A stretch of 64,000 nt of DNA from Hyposmocoma kahamanoa. Its lineage: Eukaryota; Arthropoda; Insecta; Lepidoptera; Cosmopterigidae. Numbering within the stretch: the first letter of the stretch is position 1; each line of letters begins with the position of its first letter. The notes under the pieces are model-generated. The model was given only the letters and a program-made list of their open reading frames with translations, made no database searches and was not told the origin of the DNA. The stretch spans positions 2,209,410-2,273,409 of the forward strand of contig NW_020653900.1 of NCBI RefSeq assembly GCF_003589595.1, given 5' to 3'. Shown here one piece after another: positions 1 to 10,656 of this stretch. The translations under genes and the position numbers were made by a program.

Positions 1-477
1 TGTGTCTCCCTTGTGTCAGGGGTGGATGTACATGGAGTCGTTAAAACTGGTTCGTAGTTGTCAGTGGAGTGTTTGTGGATAGTTTCCTCAAGAGGTTGTT
101 GAATCATCGTACCGGAATCATCCAGGGTCAGTGGAACGCTTAGCCTGGGTGGAATGCCTGAAATGGTGTTCGAGAGTTGTAAGTGGATGTGTGTTGCTGC
201 CGTATTGTGCAGCTATCATGTGAGTTAATATTTTTGTATTTGCGTTTACTCTTGCGTCTGGTTGTAATTACTTGTGGTGTGGAGCCCAAATTGTCAATTT
301 TCCTCATTAATTGCGACAATTTTTCGTGTTGTGTTGATGTGTATGTTTTGTTGATGATTTCGTAGCAGTTATCTAATTTCATATTCAAGGCACTGATTTT
401 TAATTCCAAATTTGAAATTACTTCCACTTACCATCAAGGGCAAACAAATGAACGGCAGCTTTCGATGGTGGAGCCAT
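1..477 (-). CDS. 5' end of a possible two-exon gene, unidentified, runs off the window
   Basis: The minus strand has an ATG at 477-475 in a strong context (GTGAAAATGG). It opens MAPPSKAAVHLFALD and reaches a textbook donor, GATG|GTAAGT, with the exon ending at 432. Unspliced, the frame stops a few codons later. An acceptor ending TTTCAG lies at 163-158, and joining 432 to 157 keeps the frame, which then stays open to base 1, giving about 67 codons. The predicted exon 2 is rich in Pro, Thr and Ser with acidic patches. Arthropod initiator-like TCAGT motifs occur upstream on this strand, one at 535-530. The proposed intron is itself open in another frame for about 95 codons (427-140, a Lys/Arg-rich stretch near residues 57-66), so an alternative isoform or a transposon ORF is possible. 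I do not recognise the protein. The gene start and splice pair are seen in the sequence; that it is a host gene is inference. Confidence 0.42.
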
Positions 478-1004
478 TTTCACTGATTATTTTGTTTTGT
501 ATTTCACAACACTGATTAATCTTGTAATCAACTGAATAATTACGTTCCTTTTAGTTAACTTACAAATGTTTAAATTAGTAATAATATTAAAAATTCACAG
601 AGCGTTTAAATTTGGCAGTTAGCCGCACCAGCGCCACCTGGCGATATGATGACGACGAAGAGCAGTGTTTCATATACATTCAATACATGTAATTGTTCCT
701 ATTAGTGATTTTTCTACTTGTTTTTAGTTCATATTTAAGTTAAATATTATAATTTTAGTATTTACCACACTAGTACTTACGTGCCATCTCATCTTGTTAA
801 AGCGGTTCCAACTGAAAACCAGCGCGAGCTGTAACATATGCTGAGTTGGATCCGATTCAGCTTATAGATATGGTAATCATTAATTTGTTTTATCCGTTTT
901 GTTTGAATTTTTTTAAGCTGAATGAACGTTTCTTTCTTCTTTGAAAAAAGGCCCGATGGTTTTATATAGGGCATTATAGTCAAGTTAGCTTGCATGCAGT
1001 CATA
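478..1004. other. Upstream region of the 1-477 gene, unassigned
   Basis: Mostly AT-rich sequence. A short GC-rich block near 618-645 (CGCCACCTGGCG and surroundings) could be part of a promoter for the minus-strand gene, given the initiator-like TCAGT motifs between it and the ATG. No open frame of note and no repeat recognised in the rest. Confidence 0.3.
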
Positions 1005-1245
1005 CTATTTACGTAATGCGTTCCACTGCTAGGTACGGGTCTCATCTCAGGCGAGGGTTTCGGCCAGTTGAGAACTTCACATGTTTTCCGAGGGTTATGA
1101 AACTTCGATGTGCAGGTTTCATCACGATGTTTTCCTTAATCGGAAAAAAAGCTCAAGGTAAAGTAATTTGTAAGAAGGTGCTAGCCCGGATTCGAACACA
1201 CGGCCTCTGCTTGAGAGCCGCACCTACCGGCTTCATAGTGAAATA
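1005..1245 (-). mobile_element. tRNA-derived SINE with RTE-type body
   Basis: On the minus strand the head looks like a tRNA: GCAGAGGCCG, then the B-box-like GTTCGAATCC at about 1190-1200. The body (AAACATCGTGATGAAACCTG, then a conserved tail near GAGACCCGTACC) matches a repeat type very common in Lepidoptera, where a tRNA head is fused to an RTE LINE tail. Sequence similar to the body recurs at 15830-16000. This fragment is non-coding. Confidence 0.6.
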
Positions 1246-2154
1246 AACGCTCCCAAAAAGTATAGGAATGTTGAAAAGCTAATTAAAATAACATTAGCCT
1301 TCTATAATTTGAAATTCACATTTACATCAATCTTTGATGCTCTAAGACTTCAATTAATAATAATTAAGTAAGGCTCTCTTACTAGTAAGCTTAAATAGGT
1401 ACGTCATGTAGAAAAAGCAAAGCAAATATTAATAATCGAACTAAACTAACTCTGTGCATTCAAATTATACCAAACTAACTAAATAACGAAAGCATCAAAA
1501 ACTAACATTATCCATCCCAAAACAAACAACCGCTTCCCAAAAATAAGGAACAATTTCCCATATCCTATAAAGTTAGGGTCGAACCCCAGTGGGCGGCGAC
1601 CGCACGACACGATACGATAAATAGTTGTAATTCACGAGGATCGCGTCGCGTCGGATCGCATTACCGCCCGACGATAATGCGCGCCACGCGCCGATTATGA
1701 AAATCTGATTGTGATTTAAAGATAATTCAAATGTAGATACGATACAATATACGGATTTATACCTAGTCCTTTTTTGCAAATTTGTTATTAGCAGCGTGCC
1801 GTTCACTTAATTGCTTTATATTAAACTTTTATTATTACTGTCACTCGATTATCGTACAACAGGATTTTTATTATGTATCTTTCGAGTTTCAACGGTTGCA
1901 ACCTACAGAAGTTATACTTAGTTTAAAATCGCAGACAGATCAAAGCCTGTGGACAGGCAAGTATTATTATTATATCGTCGTAATCCTCGATCTATCGCAT
2001 CGACTTGTTTTGGTAATTGACATTTATTCACACATTTATACATTCATAAATGATAAAACCGAGGTTTTTTTGTACGATATAAAGTTTATGTTAACGAAAT
2101 TATTGAATAATAATCTTTTAATCAAATCACATTATTGTTTTTCTTTTATAAGAC
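1246..2154. other. Unassigned AT-rich stretch with a GC-rich patch
   Basis: A patch at about 1575-1700 is rich in CG dinucleotides (GCGTCGCGTCGG and neighbours) and contrasts with the AT-rich flanks; it could be a promoter-like island or a transposon end. An open stretch of 125 codons at 1782-2159 (+) has strongly biased, hydrophobic and Tyr/Phe/Ile-rich content, and is probably chance. No gene is claimed. Confidence 0.3.
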
Positions 2155-2350
2155 AATAAGTTCGCATTTGACCACCATCTCACCTGATGGAAAGCGAAAG
2201 CGACAATGTAGCATGCACACTTAAATAATACCTATCACTCTCTCCTTCAAAAGGCTAATCTTTGGAATATCCACAATGTGGCGTACAACCACAGCCAACG
2301 TCTGGTCTCACGATGATGGAATTAGGAAGGTGGAATTAAATCATACATAG
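2155..2350 (-). mobile_element. 3' end of a Jockey-like LINE
   Basis: Read on the minus strand it matches the last coding codons and 3' end seen in the better copy at 5180-5530, including a region around VHA-LSLSIR followed by DGGQ. Both copies share the block CATCTCACCTGAT near their downstream end. Only the extreme 3' end of the element is present, as expected for 5'-truncated target-primed retrotransposition. Frameshifts make it non-functional. Confidence 0.55.
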
Positions 2351-2903
2351 TCAGCCTGTAGAATACTGATAAACAGTTTGTTGTGTAAATATTGATAAAT
2401 TTATACAATTGTAAAATGTGTAATATTTATGCAAATGACTTTTGATTTCTCGTAATTATCGAATCAACGAATGCTTGTAACAAATTAAAGATTTGTCTCA
2501 CAGAGACAACATGTTATAACTACAATAACATCACATGCCTACCGTGATCTATGTCAAAAACACTATTTAAGGGCGCTACCCTTGTAAAAGTCGGCGTGAA
2601 TAGAGCTAATCCTTATCAACCCCTGGGTTAAAGAGAATCAATTAAAGATAAGCAAATATGCTCCATTGTATTATGGGATTGAATTTGTTGGTGTGAGAGA
2701 GGAAATTAACTTGTGCTGCATAAAACGATCCGTCAAGTTTGTGACGTACCCTAGAATTGTAATTTTTGCGACTAAATTGTTCGAATTGTTTTCAGTTTTA
2801 TGTTTTGTGATTGTGTTTTATTCGTTTTTAGTCGTTATAGTGATATTCGTGTGAATCTTTTTGTTGAACTTATTTGACTGGGAGGGTCATAGTACAGTCA
2901 ACG

Positions 2904-2929
2904 GCGGGTTAAGCCATAGCTTAACCCGC
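2904..2929. repeat. Short hairpin, 10-bp stem
   Basis: GCGGGTTAAG at 2904-2913 is exactly complementary to CTTAACCCGC at 2920-2929 with a 6-base loop. The stem extends three more base positions with one mismatch. It lies in otherwise unassigned AT-rich DNA (2356-3268). Confidence 0.7.
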
Positions 2930-3268
2930 TGTTTACACACAAAATGCCATTTTTTTGTTACTAAAAACTTGTTCGTAAGGCACAATTTTAAACGAAGAAT
3001 TTTTGACACATCGGTTATATTTAGGTGTGGTCTACCGTACTACGAAATCTTAGGCTGATTATTAGTATCATCCACTATTGAACATAGTTTTCACCTAAAA
3101 CGGATTTGTCGTTGGTAATCCCAGTTACGCTGCGCGCTGATGTGCAAACTTAAACATATTTTTATTTCATAGGTAAGCAAATTACATTGGAAATCGTCAC
3201 ATTGAAAAACTCAACTACTCATTCGTTAAGTAGATTGCCCTGAGAAGAATGAGTAAGTCGTAAGTATA

Positions 3269-3482
3269 GGTAAGCGACATGCCTGTTCATAACACTTGCA
3301 ATACCGTTCAGAGCTTTAAGTTGGAAAGATCTGAGGTGCACTGCCAGTGCGCCCGCCACACTGAGACGTAAGTTGAAAAGATCCATGTGCCTTTAATTTC
3401 ACGAACACCCTTATTTTTCGAAACCGGAACGCAGTAATGCTTACATAACCGCATTTCGGCAGAAATAGGTAAGCTGGCAGGT
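3269..3482 (-). mobile_element. Rep-A copy 1 (BMC1-like LINE tail)
   Basis: This is the first of 23 copies of the dominant repeat. In the forward sense a full copy runs from a head near AAGAGTTCGTCC, through TATTTCTGCCGCCAAGCAGT, a block like GGTGAAATTACAGGCAC, GTGACGGGCGCAGTGGCAG, and ends ACTTGTTCGTCCCGTCACTT followed by GATATTATAAAAAAA. The A-rich tail on one side only, and frequent 5' truncation, mark it as a retroposed element. Block order and motifs closely resemble the 3' part of BMC1-type LINEs of silkworm (established family, recognised from memory). This copy lies on the minus strand, is divergent, and abuts copy 2 head to head. Confidence 0.65.
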
Positions 3483-3487
3483 AGTGG

Positions 3488-3545
3488 CAGAGTTGGTGAA
3501 ATTACGGCACATAGGACTTATCAACTTATGTTTCAGGGTGATAGG
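3488..3545 (+). mobile_element. Rep-A copy 2, short fragment
   Basis: Only the GGTGAAATTAC...ACTTATGT...CAGGGTGA section of Rep-A is present, opposite in orientation to copy 1 and only a few bases away from it. Confidence 0.6.
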
Positions 3546-3649
3546 GATAATGTCAGTAATAGTAATAATAATAATATGTCTATTTCTGTTAAATCATGCA
3601 TTTTATAATATAAAAAAAAACATTCAGAGTACTAAAAAAACGAAAAAAC

Positions 3650-3805
3650 GAAAAAGTCATTCATCCCCTAGTTTGCCACCCTTAGAGGGGGAATATTTTC
3701 TTCAAATTTAGATTGGACCACATCTGAGGTACCCTCTTTCCAACAGGAAAAGAATCATCAAAATCGGTTCACAAACGGAGTTATCGCGTAACATAAAAAA
3801 AAAAA
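3650..3805 (+). repeat. Interspersed repeat with A-rich end
   Basis: The block GAGGTACCCTCTTTCCAA-AAAGAATCATCAA and a following TTCAC...TTATCGCG recur at 11085-11260. The copy here ends in a run of A after ATCGCGTAACAT. The family was not identified; similar blocks ending with TCAAAATCGGTTCAC-type sequence are common in moth and butterfly introns. Confidence 0.5.
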
Positions 3806-3989
3806 TAGTCGAATTGAGAAGCTTCTCCTTTTTTTCGAAGTCACTTAATAAAGTAACGGACAACTCACGTATTTAAGTGGAATATTTGCTCAACATGTTG
3901 AACCAGTCCGTGGTACTTAATCATGAACTTCCGCGACTGTGGTCCTTTTTAAGTTGTCCGTTAATTTAGTTAATGTATCTGAGTCTCTC

Positions 3990-4298
3990 GGCCGCGTGGT
4001 GTCCAGCTTGGAATAGAACCACCCCTTCTCTTCCCGTGGGTGTTTGGGAAGGCAACTCCCCCCTCCCCAAACCATGGCGAAAAGACCCCGGCGGCCCCGC
4101 TATCCCTGTCTGGCCGAAGAGTTCTTGAGTGGCGACCTCGTAGTGGAAGACGTGGCGTGAGCAGACCACCCACAAGGTGGACTGATGATGTGGTGAAGGG
4201 TGTAGGAAAGCGCTGGATGCAAGCGGCGTAGGACAGGTCGTTGTGGCACTCTTTGGGGGAGGCCTATGTTCAGTAGTGGACGTCTTTTATCTGAAATG
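3990..4298 (+). mobile_element. RTE-like LINE, C-terminal fragment
   Basis: At 4106-4290 the plus strand encodes the C-terminal tail typical of RTE-like LINE polyproteins: RPPTRWTDDVVK, then GKRWMQAA, then DRSLWHSLGEAYVQ, then WTSF. Two in-frame stops (after QAA and after VQ) show decay. The preceding block (TCTTCCCGTGGGTG) is another motif often found in lepidopteran LINE sequence. Related fragments occur at 23545, 24805 and 34818. This is a dead, 5'-truncated copy. Confidence 0.65.
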
Positions 4299-5179
4299 AT
4301 CTGAGTCTCTGGGTAGTTTTGTAATTAAAACATTTTGTATTTATGAACGCTATTAATTGATAAAGAGATTAACACGAACTCACAATTTGTAAAATTTGCG
4401 TAATTACAATTTGTCGGTGGTCCTAATAACGACCAGTATCAATACAGGCGAATTATAGAACCAGAATGTAACCATAAAACATAAAACGACTAACCAAACG
4501 TTCTCTATCCCACGTTACTCAACTTACATAATTCATGTACTTAAATCCTGCATTCCTATGGGACCCCACTATTGACAGTTCACACAGGTCAATAACGTTA
4601 CAACGCTTATAACGTTATAAAGCATAACGTTATTCAACGTTGCCACAATTAAGCTATTCCCACCCACGCGTTACAATTTATTAAGTTTTTTTTTAATGTG
4701 AGAACTCCAAACAAGCTAAATCCCCGGCTTACGCTTGTAATTCATTTGAATTTTTTATTAATAAAAGGTTAATATTAATAAATCTGGGATAATGGATGGC
4801 GGCAACAATAATGCGGTATAATAATATTAATAATAATGGAGGATTTTATTAATAATTTCGTTATGAATAATTCAGTTGAGGGTGGCGGTAGATGTGTGAT
4901 CTATTACGTGTGGGTAGAACTAGATTTTATATTGGCTTATAAGTTGTATTGTTTTTGTGATACTATATATTATAATTATGATGCTTTAGTATTATTGCCG
5001 TCGCTACTGAAAGTTTATTTTATATAAAAAACATAGACAAATTAAAATCTAGGCTTAATAGAGTAGTAGTGTCATTTATTTGTGGAGATACCCTTTAGTT
5101 GCATCCAGTGCCGGCTTTACCTATGATGCAAGATGTGTGGTGCACACAGGCGCATCGTTGACGCCGAGCGTGATGTAAA
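4299..5179. other. Unassigned AT-rich stretch
   Basis: Low-complexity TAATAATA tracts around 4810-4870, and a cluster of AACGTTAT-like words at 4595-4645 (GTTACAACGCTTATAACG, then TAACGTTATTCAACG). No convincing open frame. Confidence 0.3.
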
Positions 5180-5530
5180 CGGGCTTTTTTTTATAAAGTG
5201 TAAGTCTGCGTTTGACCTCCATCTCACCTGATAGAGAGTAACGATGGAGCATGCACACCCAAATAATGCCTACTCACTCTCGCCTCGAAAAGGCCAAAGT
5301 TATAACGTTCAAGGAACAAATCTACAGGCAGAGAATGAGAAGTGGAAGCGTACCGTTAAACGTATTCTTAATCTTTGGAATATTCACAACATAGGGGTGG
5401 AACACAAGCTTACGCCTAGCCCCCAGTAATGGAAAGGGGAAGGTGGAATTAAATCGTGTAATTCCATTGCACACTTTCCGTGATATAATTTGTAAAATAC
5501 TGTTGCTTACATTATTTACAATTGCACCAT
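5180..5530 (-). mobile_element. Jockey-like LINE, 3' coding end and tail
   Basis: Reading the minus strand gives HPYVVNIPKIK, a damaged middle, then FEARVSRHYLGVHAPSLLSI, a stop, and DGGQTQTYT. This is the C-terminal end of the same LINE family as the larger copy at 17012-18450, where HPYVVDIPK and WNSLPADLFP are clear. A T-run near 5187-5195 corresponds to the A-tail of the minus-strand insertion. Several frameshifts and stops make it inactive. Confidence 0.6.
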
Positions 5531-6029
5531 TTGCAACTGAATTTCTGATAACTGGGGAAAATATAACTGTAAGTACCTATTCCATTTTGATCGCGTCCCT
5601 ACAAGAGGGCGCTAGGTTATTGATTGCAAGCGGGCACTATATGGGCTAGTGCCTTGCAGCTGGTTCCTTTGTTTAATTCAAAATTTCTCTCAATTACCTA
5701 TTACTATTTAATGTTGAAAAAAATGTTCCATTTCCGCCCCTCTTCATTCCCTATGCGTAAATAAAAAAATGTTTCTGTGAATTTTATTGTGATTATTTAT
5801 TTCTCCAGATTAATAGATCAACAGGAACGCTTTAGTTACATAATAAAAAATATACTACATTGTCTAATTATTACCTACTATTTAAATAAAATAAGCTACA
5901 CAAAAGTTTAAACTGCATTGGTTAGATGCTTAGAAAACCGTTATTCTTTTATTGAATTTTAAACCATAGATTATAAATCATAAATTAAGTCGTGTCCATG
6001 TCCTATTGGCGACGAAATAATATCACAGC

Positions 6030-6398
6030 CTTAGAATAATAACGCATAGAATGATAGTTTCATATCAAACGAACTGTCACAAGTGAGGCAAAAATCAAAT
6101 TCACGTAGGCTAGTTTTAGTAGGAGGTTAATTTTCGGTTTTAGTGAATATTTATATAAAAATACAAGTTGAAATGCGTTACTTCCTTGTGGAATGTGATG
6201 TTAGTATCTATTTTATGTTTGTCTGACGTATTTTTACACTCATTTACCGCACATTTTAGCTAAAATTCTGGAGCTGTTCGCGGTGCAAGTTGACCTTGAG
6301 AACTGAAGGCCCGCCCGCTCGTGTAGGCCCTTTGGGAGCGCTTCAATTTGCCTCACTTAGCGTGTGCGGGCTAGGTTTCTATGCGTTATTATTCTAAG
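6030..6398. mobile_element. hAT-type MITE, copy 1, with perfect 8-bp target duplication
   Basis: The ends are inverted repeats: it starts CTTAGAATAATAACGCATAG and ends with the reverse complement. The 8 bases ATCACAGC stand directly outside both ends (6022-6029 and 6399-6406), an exact 8-bp duplication as made by hAT-superfamily transposases. At 369 bp it has no coding capacity and must have been moved in trans. A second copy lies inside the piggyBac element at 42470-42847. Confidence 0.85.
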
Positions 6399-6699
6399 AT
6401 CACAGCATTAAATTTAAGAATAGGTTTATTTTGCATTTATAAAAATCATCGCTCATCATCGAAGGTATTTAATTGCCTTCCATAGACAAAACAAAACCTT
6501 ACTTAGAATTTACCTGTATTATACAAATAGGATCTTCTCCACTGACTGCACTCCACCTGAGATATAACACATTATAATATATCACGTAATAATCATTTAT
6601 AATGTTCGAAATGTGACAACACGAACACGTGAAATATTGTACGCGAGGTGCGTTTCCATTGTCACGCGTAGAAATTAATTGATCCTATATACGTACCTT

Positions 6700-6900
6700 T
6701 AAATAGGAAAAAAATCGTGATAGCCTAATGGTTAAGCAGAGGCCGTAGGTTCGAATCCGAACTCGTACCTCAGAGTTTCTTGTAGTTAATAATAATAACG
6801 CGTTCACACTCATAGAGCAAACCCTAGTTCTTCTCAGGGAGGTCAGCGTAGAGAACAAGCAGTAGCTTAAAAATGACGTTTTCTCAAACATGCTCGGAAA
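6700..6900 (+). mobile_element. tRNA-derived SINE
   Basis: The head contains ATAGCCTAATGGTTAAGCAG (A-box-like) and GGTTCGAATCC (B box), spaced as in tRNA genes. The downstream block CTTCTCAGGGAGGTCAGC...AACAAGCAGTAGCTTAAAAA recurs at 45060-45115, which shows that a non-tRNA body is part of the repeat. It cannot be a functional tRNA because the acceptor stem does not pair. Confidence 0.55.
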
Positions 6901-7660
6901 TGTTTGCATTGCTTTCAAAAAACGAACGGGAAGTTAGTCATTTATGGACCGTGAGACTTCTCGGCCAAGGCCGGGAAGCAAGTATGAAAATCCATTACTG
7001 TCCACGTTTCTAAACTTTTAAATCTAGATGTAAACAGGCAAAGTAAAAACTCATACAGCCAACTGCCCAGTGTTAGTAAATGCGAGAATTAAAAATACCA
7101 ACGTATATCGCTTACTTAAAAAAAAGGAAATAGGCGGTAAAATAAAATAAAGTGCTTTGGTATTCTTTTCTGTTTTTTTCGTCTTTTTCGTATTTCCGTC
7201 GTGAAAATGAGTGAGACGAGCGGTAACGAAAATACAGTAATGGATTGTACTCGTCCTAATTTAAAACGAGGCAATATTAGCGATGGAAAGCTTGTTGCCG
7301 GCTATGAGCAAAGCAAGATACATGAAAACTTATGAAACTTTCAATCAATAGCAACTAAGGTAAGGTTTTTTCGTAAATATATCGTAATATGCAACATTGA
7401 AAGATGTTAGTTCCGATATTCTAAATAAGCATAACAAACCTTTGTTTGTTTCACGTTGCTCTAATTTTAGGGATAAAAAAATATGCAGGAGTACAGAGCT
7501 CACGAATATCGCCACAAAGATCATAGAATATCATAAATATATTAATATTATATTATATTTTTAATATTAATTAATTTTGTTTTTTCTACTTTTTTTTATT
7601 ATATTTCTTCCTTTCTTTAGTTTTTTATTATTTCCTCGCATTGTTTGAGAAAAGCACACT

Positions 7661-7682
7661 TATATATATATATATATATACA
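7661..7682. repeat. (TA)n microsatellite
   Basis: About eleven TA units, in AT-rich DNA without any gene (6901-7834). Confidence 0.9.
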
Positions 7683-7834
7683 CGCCTTAGTCGGAATGGG
7701 GATTACTTGACTCGTATTAATACAAGGCCTCAATGGCGCTCGGCCTTGTAACTCACTCATCCAGCAATCCTTTGCTTCCCGGCCTCTGCAGTAATGTTAT
7801 AAATGTATGATTGTGTGATGTATGATTTTGACTT

Positions 7835-7965
7835 TGACTTTAATCCGACTGGATTCGAAACAGCATCTGTTGCCTCAACGTAGTTACCTGGCAACTACAG
7901 GTAGAATTTTTCTTTGTATTTTCTCGATCTTTGTATCAATAATAATGACTTCAATAATTATATTA
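7835..7965 (-). mobile_element. tRNA-derived repeat, T-family (see 52185), degraded
   Basis: The minus-strand B-box relic corresponds to plus ATCCGACTGGATTCGAA at about 7844-7860, and the flank CGATCTTTGTATCAATAATA is the terminal block of the T-family repeats at 52185 and 53810. The internal tRNA part is heavily changed. Confidence 0.5.
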
Positions 7966-8017
7966 TAGATTTGTTTGTGTTTGTTTCGCAGCCTTTCTTA
8001 ACAGGCATTCCAGCATA

Positions 8018-8416
8018 TAACCAGAAATAGAGACGAAATAAGGGCCATACATTCCTGATAATTTATCAGTAATACATCACTTATAAATATCACCTCTGGT
8101 TTGCACTGAAATATAGACAGCGCCAACAAAAATATTCTGTATTTATTGTTATAAAGATAATAAATATCTCAAAAAACAGCAAAACATCTAATTACAACAC
8201 AAACGGAATCAAATTTCATCGGTAAATTTAATTTGTAATATTTATATTAAATATGCAAAGCTCAAGTTAACTGGTCGATTTGAGGTGAAACAATTGACGA
8301 CACCCGTCAATTTTTTCGAATTCGGGCTGGTCAATCGGAATGCAGTGGTCACAGTAATGATATGGCAGAATAGTTTCCAAGCAAATTAAATGACATTTCG
8401 TCTCTATTTCTGGTTA
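8018..8416. mobile_element. MITE with TA target duplication, copy 1
   Basis: Perfect inverted ends begin TAACCAGAAATAGAGACGAA on the left and end in the exact reverse complement on the right, at least 22 bp each. TA flanks both ends, as for Tc1/mariner-like elements. The 399-bp element has no open frame of transposase type. A second copy with the same interior (for example CGACACCCGTCAATT) lies at 49089-49577. Confidence 0.82.
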
Positions 8417-8429
8417 TATGCTCGATGTT

Positions 8430-8756
8430 AACAGGAAATTTTGTCGTATGTCAACGTGAACAAGTTCCTGATAAATCCATTGCGATTTTTCGTCGTCTTC
8501 ATTAATAACGCTATCAGGCAGTTAGCGGTATCAGTTACCTGCTCAGCCTCCGTGCGCAGCTAACGCTAACGCCACACTGACGCTGATGACAGATTGATGC
8601 GCGAAATACGAGCAAAATCGACTGGAAATTGATATGGAGGTATATTTTACAAAAAAAAATATCTTTTGTATATTATGTTAACCCGAATATCAACTGGCAG
8701 GTAATTATGTGTGCAGCTTTATTATTCATCGCGTTATATATAAATAATCTCAGTAC
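8430..8756. other. Unassigned
   Basis: Sequence between the MITE and the next Rep-A copy. It contains a small block of GCTAACGCTAACGCC-like repeats at 8562-8572. No gene or known repeat recognised. Confidence 0.25.
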
Positions 8757-8843
8757 ACTTTAGTAGCAATACAGCTTCTTGTGAAACAGTTCGTCCGGGG
8801 AAGTACTGCCACCTTACTTATTTCTGCCGCCAAGCAGTAATGT
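8757..8843 (+). mobile_element. Rep-A copy 3, left part
   Basis: This is the head of a Rep-A copy (GTTCGTCC...TACTGCCACC...TTTCTGCCGCCAAGCAG) ending TAATGT. It resumes at 10829 after a 1,985-bp TIR transposon. Joining the two sides, with one TAATGT removed, restores the motif order of an uninterrupted Rep-A such as the one at 60480. Confidence 0.85.
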
Positions 8844-8950
8844 AGGTTACCTATCACAAGTCCGAAATGACATTTTCCAGAAATAACGTTAGGCCGAAAT
8901 TTCAAAACCTCGAAAGTAATTTTGAGAAGAAAATGTTTTATCTTTTAAAC

Positions 8951-9118
8951 ATTTTTTTTTCCCGGAGAAATGCGTTAGGCATACCCCACGCCCGGGGAAG
9001 GCGCGGGGTTATGTGGGACTCTCCTCTAACAAGAGAGGCCTACCCACTAAAACTCCGGGGGTGCTCCTCCACGCACCTTGTGGCGGGAACACGGGGACGC
9101 TTCCGCATTCTTCCGCGA
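8951..9118 (-). mobile_element. R1-clade LINE, 3'-UTR-only insertion
   Basis: A T-run at 8951-8960 is the A-tail of a minus-strand insertion. The GC-rich body (CCCACGCCCGGGGAAGGCG, GTGCTCCTCCACGC) parallels the 3' UTR of the larger R1 element that follows. TTATCTTTTAAAC (8938-8950) and TTATCTCTTAAAC (9120-9132) flank it, differing at one base, which fits a target duplication. Only about 165 bp of the element were copied. Confidence 0.7.
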
Positions 9119-9134
9119 ATTATCTCTTAAACCT

Positions 9135-10656
9135 TTTTTTTTTTTCTTTCCGGGGGAAAATCCGTCATGGATACCACCGCGTCACGGGGAGGCGCGGTGG
9201 TTATGTGAGACTCCTACTCACTAAAAACCCCCGGGTATTCCCACACTCCGCAAGGGACGGGGCTGTGGCCACGTGGTTTACGATCCACGGCCCCGCCTGC
9301 GGTTGTCCGCGACTGCGGACCCACCGCTGGGAGACTTTCTCCACTCCGTCGTTAGTGGCATGTCGGGAATACTTGGCATGCCAACCAACCCATGAACCCT
9401 TGCCCAGTGAGTGACAAAGCCCCCGTTTTGCCACTCAGGGTTCACTGTCAGGGCGGCAGTTGGCGGGCATAGGCCAGCCGCCTGCGCCCTAAACGTTTGC
9501 GGCGCATAGGATGAGAGGAAGGGTCTTCCTCTCGCTCCCGCTCCGCCGCCTCTTTCCGCGACAATACATCGGTGCAGAAGGAGGCCACCGCATTCCACGC
9601 CCTCTCACTGCCGACCATGGCTCGCACCACGGTCGACAGGGATAGGTCATGCCCCACCACTGCGGTCAGGGTTGACCGCTGCTCGTCGAACGCCGGACAT
9701 GCCTGCAGTGTGTGCTGGGCCGTGTCTTCGGCGCAGCCACACTGATGGCATACGGTCGTCGGTTCTCGTCCCACCCTGCACAGGTATTTGCCGAAGCAAC
9801 CGTGCCCCGTCAGAACCTGCGCAAGGTGATAAGAGATGCCTCCCCAGGATCGATCCGCCCATTTTGCCAGGACTGGTCGAATCGCTCTGATGGTCCAGTG
9901 GCCAGATCTCGGCTCCTCCAGCTTCTCTTGCCACTTCCGGAACACGTCCCGTCGGATGTTTATCCGCCATCGATTAATGTGCTCCAGAAGTGGCTCATCC
10001 CCTTCGGACCTCAGCTCTGCCGACCGCCAATAGAAAGCTGACAGCCCCTCTGCATCCAGATCCCATGGTGGGGTACCTGCCATGACGCAAGCCGCCTCGT
10101 AAGAGGTGGTGCGATATGCTCTCGACACCCTGACCGTTATGACTCGCTGCGGTCTCCGCAGCAGGGTCTTGCCTTGAGCGGTGAGGCTATTTGCGCATAT
10201 GGGCGCTCCATACATGGCCATCGAACGCACCACCCCCGTATGCAGGCGTCGACAGTTGGCACTCGGGTCCCCCACATTCGGCAAAAGCCGACTCAGGGCG
10301 GAAGCTGTACCCACCAGCTTTGGAGCTAGGAGCCGGAAATGCTCTTCGAACCTCCATCGACTGTCAAGGACCAGTCCGAGGTACTTCATGGTACTCTTAA
10401 CAGCAATGGAGGCTCCCCCCACCATCAATGTCGTGCCCGCGCGCGGTGCGTTCCGAGGCCCGTGGAAGCACACAGCCTCAGACTTCTCCAGTGCTACCTC
10501 TAGGCCCAAACGCCGAATCCTGGTCACGGTATGGGCAACCGCAGCCGTGGCTAACACTATAGCCTCCCGGTGCGTGCTGCCTCGGGCCGTAACCAGGGTG
10601 TCGACACTACATCGACTCCACTCATGCACTCCCCGCGCAGCACCCAGTCGTACCCG
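9135..10656 (-). mobile_element. R1-clade LINE, 5'-truncated, 393-codon open frame
   Basis: The minus strand carries an uninterrupted reading frame from about 10629 to 9448. It corresponds to the part of an R1-clade ORF2 after the reverse-transcriptase active site: DTLVTARG, KSEAVCFHG, KYLGLVLDSRW near residue 83, then LTGHGCFGKYL and a C-terminal zinc knuckle C-x2-C-x8-H-x4-C (CHQCGCAEDTAQHTLQAC), then a basic tail. The A-tail is the T-run at 9135-9144. An exact 16-bp target duplication ATTATCTCTTAAACCT stands at 9119-9134 and 10657-10672. The catalytic YADD is missing: DWVLRG and GVDVV are visible in the neighbouring frame, then a small deletion of about ten bases leads straight into DTLV. 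The copy is therefore young but was dead on arrival or soon afterwards. Confidence 0.88.

Noticed and set aside
1782..2159. 125-codon open stretch on the plus strand
   Set aside because: Composition is typical of translated AT-rich DNA, with no motif, no splice partner and no good start.
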